DNA of 26,605 nucleotides, taken from the NCBI GenBank assembly GCA_903858975.1, contig CAIOKW010000181.1, positions 1-26,605 on the forward strand. Reading direction: 5' to 3'. The notes under the pieces were generated by a model that worked only from the letters and a program-made list of their open reading frames with translations, did no database searches and had not been told where the DNA came from. Below are positions 1-7,080 of this stretch, in pieces. The stretch is from Oligoflexia bacterium. GTDB taxonomy: Bacteria; Bdellovibrionota; UBA1018; CAIMNF01. Position 1 is the first letter of the stretch; every line of letters begins with the position of its first letter. The translations under genes were made by a program, and so were the position numbers.

Positions 1-134
1 ATTAGAGTGGGGAGCATTGAGCGGGTAGGGATTCGAAATGGCTCAATCACCGATGAGCGAATCGCAAGGATTCCCAAAATAACCATGACCATTAGAGGAA
101 TCTGCTTTTTAAAGAAAGTACTCATAGACTGCAT
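1..134 (-). CDS. lepB: Signal peptidase I, N-terminal fragment (runs off window)
   Basis: Only the first 44 residues lie in the window; the gene continues past position 1. The translation starts MQSMSTFFKK, has one hydrophobic segment (about residues 11-25), then EPFRIPTRSMLPTL. That matches the catalytic-serine box of type I signal peptidases (family pattern close to P-S/T-x-S-M-x-P-T-L), where the Ser before Met is the nucleophile. The enzyme would cleave Sec and Tat signal peptides on the outer face of the inner membrane. I chose the ATG at 134 because an AAGGGA ribosome binding site at 145-150 sits about 10 nt upstream; the ATG at 125 is possible. That binding site overlaps the stop codon of the upstream MCE gene, so lepB is probably co-transcribed with the Mla genes. 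An Arg directly before the Ser-Met is less usual than Gly, Glu or Ser. Confidence 0.85.
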   Translation of the reverse strand, partial: MQSMSTFFKKQIPLMVMVILGILAIRSSVIEPFRIPTRSMLPTL

Positions 135-148
135 GTAAATCGGTTCCC

Positions 149-976
149 TTAGAAAATCTTAACTCTCACGCCTTCTTTTTGAAGGAATGAGCGGATACGT
201 TCAGAGTCGAGCGGCTCGAGCCGCCAGAGCACATCGTGAAGCATTTTTAACGTCTTTTGGCCCTCTGGAGAGCGAGCGTTTTTGGTCACGTCATGAATGT
301 CGGCAGTCACTTCCATGAGGTTAGTGATCAACTGAGCAAGGTCGGTAGAAAGAATCTTGCTTTGATCGACTTTCTCGAGTGTTTTATTTAAGTTATTACT
401 CAGCTTATAAAGTAGTTCAATCGAGTGGGTGATGTCACCCTTGTTCTGCTCGATGAGGTCCTGAATTTTTCCAGCCAAATTGAAGCTTTGAGAAATGAGC
501 TGATCGATCCGTGGGGGATCTACGCCACCGATGGTGTCACCGGGCAAAAGTTGTGGCGCATCGATGGTGCCTGGAGTGATCTCGATATAGCGCTCGCCGA
601 TGAGGCCAGCAAGGTTTACATAAAAGTGAGAGTTTTTACGAATGCCGGGAAGCGCTGCCTTCTTTACAGAAATCTTCAGTCGAACTGGAGTGTAGGCAAG
701 GTTAGTTCCCTGGTCCGCACTGCCGGGTTCTTTCATTGAAACCTTTTGATTTGGAGCAGGCGCGAAGAATTCAATCTCTTCTACTTTTCCCACTTTAATC
801 CCCGAGAGGCGCACATGCGAGCCCAGATCAATTCCGCCCGCAAAGTTATAGGTGACATAAAAGTAATTTTGATCGGTAAACGGATTCTTAAAACCCAGTA
901 ACCAAGCAAAGCCAAGAGCGATCACTACCGTAGCGGTGACCAAGGCGCCCACTTTTGATTCATTCGTCCATTTCAT
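149..976 (-). CDS. mlaD: MCE-domain lipid-binding protein of an Mla-type transporter
   Basis: 275 residues. An N-terminal membrane anchor (about residues 9-30) is followed by an MCE domain (about 38-140), with the typical GGIDLGSHVRLSGIKVGKV segment and the NLAGLIGERYIEI strand. MCE proteins form hexameric rings in the periplasm that bind phospholipids and sit on an MlaF/MlaE ABC transporter in the inner membrane. A charged, probably periplasmic insertion (about residues 70-95) interrupts the MCE fold. The C-terminal 120 residues are helical in character and extend well beyond the roughly 180 residues of E. coli MlaD, so they could form a needle or barrel-like extension. The gene lies 23 nt after the second permease gene with an AGGA site 9 nt from the ATG. 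No MlaB, MlaC or MlaA is visible here. Confidence 0.9.
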   Translation of the reverse strand: MKWTNESKVGALVTATVVIALGFAWLLGFKNPFTDQNYFYVTYNFAGGIDLGSHVRLSGIKVGKVEEIEFFAPAPNQKVSMKEPGSADQGTNLAYTPVRLKISVKKAALPGIRKNSHFYVNLAGLIGERYIEITPGTIDAPQLLPGDTIGGVDPPRIDQLISQSFNLAGKIQDLIEQNKGDITHSIELLYKLSNNLNKTLEKVDQSKILSTDLAQLITNLMEVTADIHDVTKNARSPEGQKTLKMLHDVLWRLEPLDSERIRSFLQKEGVRVKIF

Positions 977-999
977 TTCAAATAATCCTATCCATAAAG

Positions 1000-1767
1000 T
1001 TAAAGGAGCGCACTAAAAATTGCCGTCAGTATGAAATCCAGCGTAATTACAGCTAAAGTAGCAGTGACTACCGCATCGGTAGTGGCTTGACCGACCCCTT
1101 GAGCCCCGCCCTTACAGAGGAGGCCAAAAGCGCAGGATATCGGTGGAATAATCATTCCAAAGATACTTGCTTTGGTGATGGCACAGATGAGGTCCATAGA
1201 CGTAATAAACTGGGCTAATGTGTTCAAGTATTCTTGAGAGTTAAAATGATATTTGGTCACCGCCGTGAACATAGCAATCAGGAGCGTGATGGTGATTGAG
1301 ATCAGAGTGAGGCAAACGGTAGAAAGAATGCACGCAACCCATCTTGGAAAAATATGGTAGGAGACGACATCAATCTTCAATAGTTTGAAGGCATCGAGCT
1401 GTTCTGTGATTTTCATACTGGCGAGCTCTGCCGTCATCGACGCGCCCACCTTAGAAACAATCAGCATTGCCGGCACCGCAATGCCGAGCTCACGGAGTAC
1501 GAATTGGCCAGTAAACCCTGGAATCATCGACACGTTACTGAGAGCAAAATCCATGTGCCATGCAATTTCGCTCGTCATGACGAGTCCGGTAAATCCCGTC
1601 GCAATTGAAATAATTGGAAGACTCCCAATTCCGATCCCTTCGATGGCGCTCACAATCTCCATCTTTCGATGGGGTCCCTTTGAAGCTTGTCTAAAAAGTT
1701 GGCGAAGGAGATCGATCGCCAGTAGAAAAGTTTCGAGCTGTCGTTTGTAATTTTCTTTTAAGTTCAA
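1000..1767 (-). CDS. Second, diverged MlaE-family permease
   Basis: 255 residues with about five hydrophobic segments and the hallmark MlaE coupling region, here VGASMTAELASMKITEQLDA, followed by a GGAQGVGQATTDAVV stretch near the C terminus. MlaE proteins are the membrane subunits of phospholipid ABC transporters that work with MCE rings. This one is clearly related to the neighbouring 278-residue permease but has drifted: LKIDVVSY replaces LGTDPIQY after the coupling helix and GGAQGVG replaces GGARGVG. Its ATG overlaps the upstream permease stop by 4 nt. In E. coli MlaE acts as a homodimer; two linked diverged copies suggest a heterodimer here. The subunit role is inferred from family and context. 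Confidence 0.88.
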   Translation of the reverse strand: MNLKENYKRQLETFLLAIDLLRQLFRQASKGPHRKMEIVSAIEGIGIGSLPIISIATGFTGLVMTSEIAWHMDFALSNVSMIPGFTGQFVLRELGIAVPAMLIVSKVGASMTAELASMKITEQLDAFKLLKIDVVSYHIFPRWVACILSTVCLTLISITITLLIAMFTAVTKYHFNSQEYLNTLAQFITSMDLICAITKASIFGMIIPPISCAFGLLCKGGAQGVGQATTDAVVTATLAVITLDFILTAIFSALL

Positions 1768-2600
1768 AGGAAAATCCTCTCAAAGACGCCGATTACAAAA
1801 TAGGTAAGATCATGGATCCATTCTAAGAGGGAGCTTGAAATAAAGTTCCCAAGAACAATGTAAATATTAATATAGATTGCGGACTGGGTTACGGCCTTAC
1901 CCACACCTCGCGCTCCACCGCTCGCGGTGTACCCCTTAAAGGTAGAAACGGTTGCGACAATGGTACTAAAGATCGTTGAGCGGACGAGACCTTCAAAAAG
2001 GGTCCAAGCGCCAGCAAAGCGGGGAATAGAGGCAATGTATTGATAGATATTGATTCCACCAAAAGATTGCGCGACTAAGATTGCTCCGACTACTGAGACT
2101 GAAAGACCAATCGCAAGAAGAACCACTGAAGAGAGAACAACACCAAAAAATCTTGGAATGATCAGGTATTGAATGGGATCAGTGCCGAGACTCTCGATGG
2201 CATCGATTTGTTCTGTAACCCGCATATTGGCAAGTTCAGCTGTAGTGTAGGCGCCCACTTTTCCCGCCAGCAAAAAAGAAATAATCAAAGGGCCCACTTC
2301 TCGAATCGTTGCCGAAGTATTCAATCCACCCAATAAAGCTTCGGCATCAAAGCGTCTTAACATGGTGTCAAACTGGAGTACCAAGATTGCCCCCACAAAA
2401 ATTCCGGCAAAAATCACGGTACTGATCGTTCGAGTCGAAACCTCTGCAACTTGTTGAATAATCGCCTTTCGATATCCACTGGTTCTTCTGAAGGTCTTGA
2501 TGACTTTTCCAAGGAAAATCCATGCGCCGCCAAATTCATGGAGGACATCCATGACAGGATCAATTGATTTCTCAAAGCCCTTCTTTAATAGCTCATTCAT
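1764..2600 (-). CDS. mlaE: MlaE-family permease, canonical copy
   Basis: 278 residues. An N-terminal amphipathic region (about 1-55) precedes about five membrane segments. The conserved block REVGPLI, then VGAYTTAELANMRVTEQIDA and LGTDPIQYLIIPR, is a close match to the MlaE/Ttg2B family, where it forms the helix that contacts the ATPase. The C-terminal GGARGVGKAVTQS is also typical. It would form the inner-membrane part of the lipid transporter with the MCE protein encoded downstream. The gene overlaps the stop of the 264-residue ATPase by 4 nt (ATGA), so translation is probably coupled. It is the more conserved of two adjacent permeases. Confidence 0.92.
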   Translation of the reverse strand: MNELLKKGFEKSIDPVMDVLHEFGGAWIFLGKVIKTFRRTSGYRKAIIQQVAEVSTRTISTVIFAGIFVGAILVLQFDTMLRRFDAEALLGGLNTSATIREVGPLIISFLLAGKVGAYTTAELANMRVTEQIDAIESLGTDPIQYLIIPRFFGVVLSSVVLLAIGLSVSVVGAILVAQSFGGINIYQYIASIPRFAGAWTLFEGLVRSTIFSTIVATVSTFKGYTASGGARGVGKAVTQSAIYINIYIVLGNFISSSLLEWIHDLTYFVIGVFERIFL

Positions 2601-3391
2601 TCAAGGCTCCAATTCGGTGGCAGAAGGGAAAGCGTTTCCTCAAAGAATTCCTTCACGAGAGGGATCTCACTCTTCACTACAATTTTTGGAGGTGCCATGA
2701 GGAGAACTTTACCTTGGTCCAAAAAAAGAATCTGATCGGCAATCGAAAGCGCACAAGCCATATCATGTGAAACGATAATACTCGTTACTTTCAGTTTCCT
2801 TGAAAGCTCAGAAATCAATTCATTAATGGAACTCGTACTGAGCGGATCGAGTCCCGTGGTGGGCTCATCAAAAAGAAGATAGTCCGGGCCTGGAGCGAGC
2901 GTACGCGCCATTGAAACCCGCTTTTGTACGCCATACGAAACTTCATAGGGAAAGAGGGGCAGGATCTCAGGATCAAGATGGACCAAACGCAATTTCTCGA
3001 GCACGGTCGCTTCTATTTCGGCTTCAGTTAAAGTCTTCCCAATCTTTTCTCGGTATTGAGGAGTTCGAAGTCCAAAGGCAATGTTTTCAAAGTTACTGAG
3101 CGAGTCGAGTAGAGCTGGGTGTTGAAATACCATTCCACACCGCTGTCGGACCTTCGGAAGCAACTCGCGTCCTGCTTCAGTAAAGAGGCTGCTAACCTCA
3201 AAATGATCGACAAAGATCTTTCCTGCATCGGGTTCCAAAACACCGATGATGTGTTTGAGGGTTACGGATTTTCCCATTCCGGATTTACCGAGGATGAAAA
3301 GCACTTGACCCTTCTTTACTTCGAAGCTCACGCCATCCAAAATCTTTTTCGGACCAAATGACTTATAAACATTTTCAAAACGGATGCTCAT
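2597..3391 (-). CDS. mlaF: ABC transporter ATPase, MlaF type, with an altered signature motif
   Basis: 264 residues. Walker A is GKSGMGKS (35-42), the Q-loop is at Q90 (MVFQHPALLDSL), Walker B is LLFDEP (172-177) and the switch histidine is H209 (IVSHDM). All of these are intact. The ABC signature, normally LSGGQ or ISGGM, reads VSYGVQ (151-156): a Tyr (codon 2933-2935) replaces the first Gly. Length and motif spacing match MlaF (about 269 residues). It would power phospholipid movement between the membranes. The adjacent second ATPase has the opposite pattern, an intact signature but no switch histidine, so the two probably form a heterodimer. The start overlaps the stop of the second ATPase by 4 nt. 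Confidence 0.92.
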   Translation of the reverse strand: MSIRFENVYKSFGPKKILDGVSFEVKKGQVLFILGKSGMGKSVTLKHIIGVLEPDAGKIFVDHFEVSSLFTEAGRELLPKVRQRCGMVFQHPALLDSLSNFENIAFGLRTPQYREKIGKTLTEAEIEATVLEKLRLVHLDPEILPLFPYEVSYGVQKRVSMARTLAPGPDYLLFDEPTTGLDPLSTSSINELISELSRKLKVTSIIVSHDMACALSIADQILFLDQGKVLLMAPPKIVVKSEIPLVKEFFEETLSLLPPNWSLE

Positions 3392-4098
3392 TGAGTCTTG
3401 CCTCCACCCTCAGTGATTAAGGCATTGGAGTAGATGAAATGACGAAGTTCTGGATCATTCGTGTTTTTGACTTCAGTGGGGCTTCCAAATACTTTTATCG
3501 CTTTATTGCTGCAGAATGCGATTCGATCAGAAACTTGATACGCACGTTGTAAGTCGTTGGTGACCATTACGATCGTCGTTTTATTTTTCCGATGAAGATC
3601 GAGCATGAGCTCTGCAATGGATTTTGAGGTGATGGGGTCAAGACCCGCGGTCGGCTCATCGTAAAGAATGACTTCGGGTTCAATGATTAAGGCTCTCGCA
3701 ATCCCAAGTCGTTTTTGCATCCCGCCGGAGATCTCATCTGGATAGAGGGCAGCGGCGTGATCTAGGCCTACGGATTTCAACATTTTCATCGAGCGGCTCA
3801 ACGCCTCTTCCCCTTCGATCTTCAGCGTTTCTGAAAGTGGCAAAAGAAGATTTTGCAAAAGCGTAAATGAATCAAAAAGGGCGTTCTTCTGAAATAACAT
3901 GCTCACGCGCTCGGATTTCACCGTTACACTTCCGGATGTGGGCTCAACGAGTCCGGCAATCATTTTCAGAAACATGCTTTTCCCTGAACCCGAGGGCCCG
4001 ATAATTCCGAGTGCTTCTTGCGGTTTTACCTGAAGGTCGATGTGTTCAAGAATCGTACGATCTTTAAAGCGCAGAGCGAGATTCTTGACCTCAATCAT
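3388..4098 (-). CDS. Second MlaF-type ABC ATPase, switch histidine replaced
   Basis: 236 residues. Walker A is GPSGSGKS (34-41), the Q-loop is at Q70, the signature is an intact ISGGMQKR (123-130) and Walker B is VILYDEP (143-149). The switch position, His in nearly all ABC ATPases, is Asn181 in VMVTNDL (codon AAC, plus-strand 3556-3558 gtt). Loss of this His usually weakens or abolishes hydrolysis at that site. The protein is shorter than the neighbouring ATPase, lacking extra residues between Walker A and the Q-loop. Its start overlaps the holB stop by 4 nt. The most likely partner is the 264-residue ATPase immediately downstream. A separate exporter is possible but less likely, because the only permeases nearby are the two MlaE types. 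Confidence 0.88.
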   Translation of the reverse strand: MIEVKNLALRFKDRTILEHIDLQVKPQEALGIIGPSGSGKSMFLKMIAGLVEPTSGSVTVKSERVSMLFQKNALFDSFTLLQNLLLPLSETLKIEGEEALSRSMKMLKSVGLDHAAALYPDEISGGMQKRLGIARALIIEPEVILYDEPTAGLDPITSKSIAELMLDLHRKNKTTIVMVTNDLQRAYQVSDRIAFCSNKAIKVFGSPTEVKNTNDPELRHFIYSNALITEGGGKTQ

Positions 4099-5201
4099 AG
4101 ACTCTCCAAAATCGGGATCAGGATTTCCTGTGCCAGTAGTTTTCCATTTAAGGTGAGGGTAGTGAATTTACGCTTTTCGCTCGTTTCACTTAAGATTCGA
4201 GTGAGACGAGCGATGTCCAATTTTTTAGTTTCAGCCAACTGGATCAGAAGTTCTTTTTGATCCTCATGAATCCAGCGGTGAGCAGAGCCAATCACTTGAG
4301 ATTGAAGCAGATCAGAGAAAATGGATTCAATGAGATCGAGCGCTAAATTCATGCTCTGTTGGCTTTGTGCCATCGAGTCGATCAGCTTCATCCATTCATG
4401 AGTGGGGCTTGAGAGTAGACCCAGAATTCGATCTCGGAGTTCCCACACTTCCTCACTCAAGTAGCTCTGGGCACGAGTCAGGCTTCCCATAGCGGCCCGA
4501 GAGGCGACTTGGCCCCGTGTGGATTGAAATTCAAGCCCTTTGGAGGACTTTAATATTGAATAAACTTGTTCAGATTGCAGGGGATTAAACTTGATCTCCA
4601 TGCAGCGAGAAAGAATGGTCGGAAGGAGGCGTGAGGAGTCAGATGCTGTTAAGATAAAGATCCAGTTTTTAGGTGGCTCTTCGAGCATTTTTAAAATTGA
4701 ATTTGCAGCTTGAGGGGTCATTCGATCCGCATCGGCAATTACGACCACCCGAAACGGTTCTTCAGATGGGCCCATTCCGAGCTTTGATTTGAGCTCTCGA
4801 AATGCATCAATTTTGTGAGTGCCGAGCCGAGTACCTTCTTCATTGGTTTCTGGGTCAAACCAAAACAAATCAAGCCACTGATTCTGTGCGGCTCTGATGC
4901 AAGAAGGACACTTTCCACAGGGTGCTCGTCCGGTGAGGGCGGCTTTTGGCTCAGGAGCATCCCCGAAGAGACTTCCGCCAAACAAATCCTCCTCTTCACG
5001 TTTGATTGCAAAGATGGATTGATCACAAAAAAGAGTTTGAATCAAATAAAGTGCAAGGCTCTTTTTTCCAACGCCTTCAATCCCCGTGAAAAGGAGCGTA
5101 GAGTGAAGCGTTTGTTTTTCTTCAAAGCGATCAAAGAGCGGTGTAATTTTCGACTGGTGAGCCAGGATGAGCTCGTCTGCTAAGGGGAGTGAGGCGTTCA
5201 T
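4095..5201 (-). CDS. holB: DNA polymerase III subunit delta-prime
   Basis: 368 residues from the ATG at 5201. This start overlaps the tmk stop as ATGA and has AAGG 7 nt upstream; an in-frame upstream extension to 5237 lies inside tmk and is not favoured. The protein is an AAA+ clamp-loader subunit. It has a P-loop-like GIEGVGKKS (40-48), a zinc module C59 ... C95-x2-C98-x2-C101, the DADRMTPQAANSILKMLEEPP block (with sensor and arginine-rich region) and an SRC motif. The clamp loader opens the sliding clamp during replication. The 35 residues between the first and second zinc Cys exceed the short spacing of classic clamp-loader zinc modules, so there is a charged insertion. The tmk-holB pairing is common in bacteria and supports the call. 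Confidence 0.93.
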   Translation of the reverse strand: MNASLPLADELILAHQSKITPLFDRFEEKQTLHSTLLFTGIEGVGKKSLALYLIQTLFCDQSIFAIKREEEDLFGGSLFGDAPEPKAALTGRAPCGKCPSCIRAAQNQWLDLFWFDPETNEEGTRLGTHKIDAFRELKSKLGMGPSEEPFRVVVIADADRMTPQAANSILKMLEEPPKNWIFILTASDSSRLLPTILSRCMEIKFNPLQSEQVYSILKSSKGLEFQSTRGQVASRAAMGSLTRAQSYLSEEVWELRDRILGLLSSPTHEWMKLIDSMAQSQQSMNLALDLIESIFSDLLQSQVIGSAHRWIHEDQKELLIQLAETKKLDIARLTRILSETSEKRKFTTLTLNGKLLAQEILIPILESL

Positions 5202-5791
5202 AAATAGGCCTTCAGGATTTTCATAGCAGAAGTACAAACCTCAGCAGGGTTCTTGTTTTGAACTTTGAGGGTTCGAAAACGTTTCGGATTTTGCTTTGAA
5301 AGAGTTACGAATCCTTTGCGAACTTTCTTTTGAAAATCAATTCCCGCTTTTTCAAATTTATTGGGATCACTCGCTCGAGAAAGTCCAATTTCAACCGGCA
5401 GATCTAAGAAGAAGGTCAGATGAGGTTTTGTTTTTTCGGTAGCCATTTGATTGAGCTTCTCAATCATCGGAAGCGGGAGGCCTCGCGCAAAGCCTTGGTA
5501 TGCGATTGTTGAGTCGGTAAATCGATCACACAGCACCCATTGCTTTTTTTTCAGTGCCGGTTCGACCACTGTTTTAAAGTGTTCTGCTCGAGCTGCCTCA
5601 TAGAGAAACAATTCGGTGAGTGGATCCATCTCCTGATGAAGGATCACGGCACGAATCGATTCAGCAACGGTTGAGCCGCCGGGCTCACGGGTGACAATGT
5701 GAGGAACTTTTAATTCCTTTAATTTATGGGAGAGATTTTGAATGAGCGTTGACTTACCGCATCCTTCAGTGCCCTCAAAAGTAATAAACAT
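5198..5791 (-). CDS. tmk: Thymidylate kinase
   Basis: 197 residues, the usual length. It phosphorylates dTMP to dTDP with ATP in the cytoplasm, an essential step to dTTP. The P-loop FEGTEGCGKST is at residues 5-15. TREPGGS (about 36-42) and DRFTDSTIAYQGFARG (about 95-110) contact the nucleotide, and RASDPNKFEKAG forms the lid region. The upstream ribosome binding site is weak (GAGAAAT at short range). The gene lies 46 nt after the GYF_2 protein gene and overlaps holB by 4 nt, so it probably belongs to one long transcript running into the Mla and lepB genes. Confidence 0.96.
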   Translation of the reverse strand: MFITFEGTEGCGKSTLIQNLSHKLKELKVPHIVTREPGGSTVAESIRAVILHQEMDPLTELFLYEAARAEHFKTVVEPALKKKQWVLCDRFTDSTIAYQGFARGLPLPMIEKLNQMATEKTKPHLTFFLDLPVEIGLSRASDPNKFEKAGIDFQKKVRKGFVTLSKQNPKRFRTLKVQNKNPAEVCTSAMKILKAYL

Positions 5792-5837
5792 ATTCTAGAT
5801 TTCTCAAAGCGGGGGAAGTCTCGTCAAGGAATAAGGA

Positions 5838-6977
5838 TTAGTAATGAATTTCTGCTGGATTGGGACTCGCCTGTGGCTGCCTGACCCCTCGATTCGGCGC
5901 GCCTGCTGGAATCTCTCCCGGATAGCCAGGGGCAGGCGAATCCACCATTCCTTCGGGCCCAAGCCCTTCGCTTGCAGGATAGTTAGCGTCCCCATCCGAA
6001 AAGTCATCGGGATTGGGATTATCTTTGAGTTGGTCCTTCATGGCTTTCAATTCCTGAAGCTCTTTTTTCAAGTCCTTCAGTTCCTCAATTTCATGGTCAC
6101 TGGATCTACGGTCATCTCGAGGTGAGGTGCGAGCTTTTGCTCCCGGCATACTCTTCACAACGGTTTCCTCAGGCTTCTTTTGAACGACCGCCTTGATGGT
6201 CATTTTCTCGTTTGAGCGATCGATCACCTCAGTACGGGGAGTGGGGGTCGGAGTTTGAAAGGCGCTCTTTTGCTCTTGAGGTTTGAACTCTTTTTGAGGA
6301 ATAGTTTGCTGAAAGAACTGACCTAAAGCAAATCCGATCAAAGCAAGTCCGAGTCCAATCGCAATGACCCGACCCAAGCCGGATGAATTGGAAGGCTGAG
6401 CAGATACAGGTTCAGAATGTGAAATTTGAGCGGTGTGAAGCTGTTTTGCTTCTCGCTTGTGCTTCGTGTTTTGAAGCATGTCATACATTTCAGCCATCGG
6501 GTCACGCCTTGGCTTATCGTCGCTGGGTTTGCTTGCAATCGACGGTCCTGGCTCAAATGGTAGTACTGGGAGCTCGTCTACCTCAGGAATTTTAGGTGGC
6601 TGAGGTGTTGGGATAGGATCCAGTTTGATAGCAGGAGTAGGGCGCTCAGGGGTTGGCTCCGGCGCTACGGGTGTTGGAGCGGGGGAGTGCAATACTTCTG
6701 GTGGAATTTCAATGGGAGTAATGCTGAGTTCTGGCTCTTCAAATGCGACGACTTCAGAAGTGGATGCAGGAGTGTAAGGCTTTGTTTCCTTTTTTTGAAG
6801 ATTGCGAGCTTGATCCAATCTCCAATCCAAAATAGTCATCCAGCTTGCATCTTTTAAACTCGTGGAAATCCGATGGTGAGGCAGAACCTCTCCTTCAGCA
6901 ATCAGACTCATGACTTCAGGTGTTTGATAGGGGCCGGACCTAACGCCATCGAGATCCAAGAACCACTGTTCCGTCAT
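5838..6977 (-). CDS. GYF_2-domain, proline-rich single-pass membrane protein
   Basis: 379 residues from the ATG at 6977; the open frame extends further upstream, but that part crosses a terminator and is not credible. Residues about 3-50 (QWFLDLDGVRSGPYQTPEV and onward) match a GYF_2 domain, a small fold expected to bind proline-rich peptides. A long Pro/Glu-rich linker (about 70-165) follows, then a hydrophobic segment (about 205-230, ending GFALGQFFQQ), another Pro/Thr-rich part, a charged coiled-coil-like stretch (ELKDLKKELQELKAMKDQLK) and a Gly/Pro-rich tail. No signal peptide is seen, so the GYF domain should be cytoplasmic. Function is unknown. It stands first in the run leading to tmk-holB. 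The ribosome binding site is weak. Confidence 0.75.
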   Translation of the reverse strand: MTEQWFLDLDGVRSGPYQTPEVMSLIAEGEVLPHHRISTSLKDASWMTILDWRLDQARNLQKKETKPYTPASTSEVVAFEEPELSITPIEIPPEVLHSPAPTPVAPEPTPERPTPAIKLDPIPTPQPPKIPEVDELPVLPFEPGPSIASKPSDDKPRRDPMAEMYDMLQNTKHKREAKQLHTAQISHSEPVSAQPSNSSGLGRVIAIGLGLALIGFALGQFFQQTIPQKEFKPQEQKSAFQTPTPTPRTEVIDRSNEKMTIKAVVQKKPEETVVKSMPGAKARTSPRDDRRSSDHEIEELKDLKKELQELKAMKDQLKDNPNPDDFSDGDANYPASEGLGPEGMVDSPAPGYPGEIPAGAPNRGVRQPQASPNPAEIHY

Positions 6978-7009
6978 AGTGAGATAGTAACATGATGAAA
7001 ACAGAGGGC

Positions 7010-7049
7010 AAAAAAAAACCCCACTTTCATGTCTGAGAGTGAGGTTTTT
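7010..7049 (-). terminator. Rho-independent terminator
   Basis: Read on the minus strand, the arms AAACCTCACT and AGTGGGGTTT pair (one A-C-type mismatch in a 10-bp stem) around a 12-nt loop, followed by eight T (plus-strand 7011-7018). It lies 31 nt after the stop of the beta-rich secreted protein gene and ends that transcript before the GYF_2 gene, which must then have its own promoter close to 6980-7010. Confidence 0.85.
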
Positions 7050-7080
7050 AATGAAGGTGTTATGGAATTGACGCTTAAAT

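Noticed and set aside
425..739. 104-codon plus-strand frame inside the MCE gene
   Set aside because: Antisense to a clear MCE coding sequence; no family pattern in its translation.
5202..5237. Upstream extension of holB to position 5237
   Set aside because: It lies within tmk and has no ribosome binding site; the ATGA overlap at 5201 with AAGG upstream is a better start.
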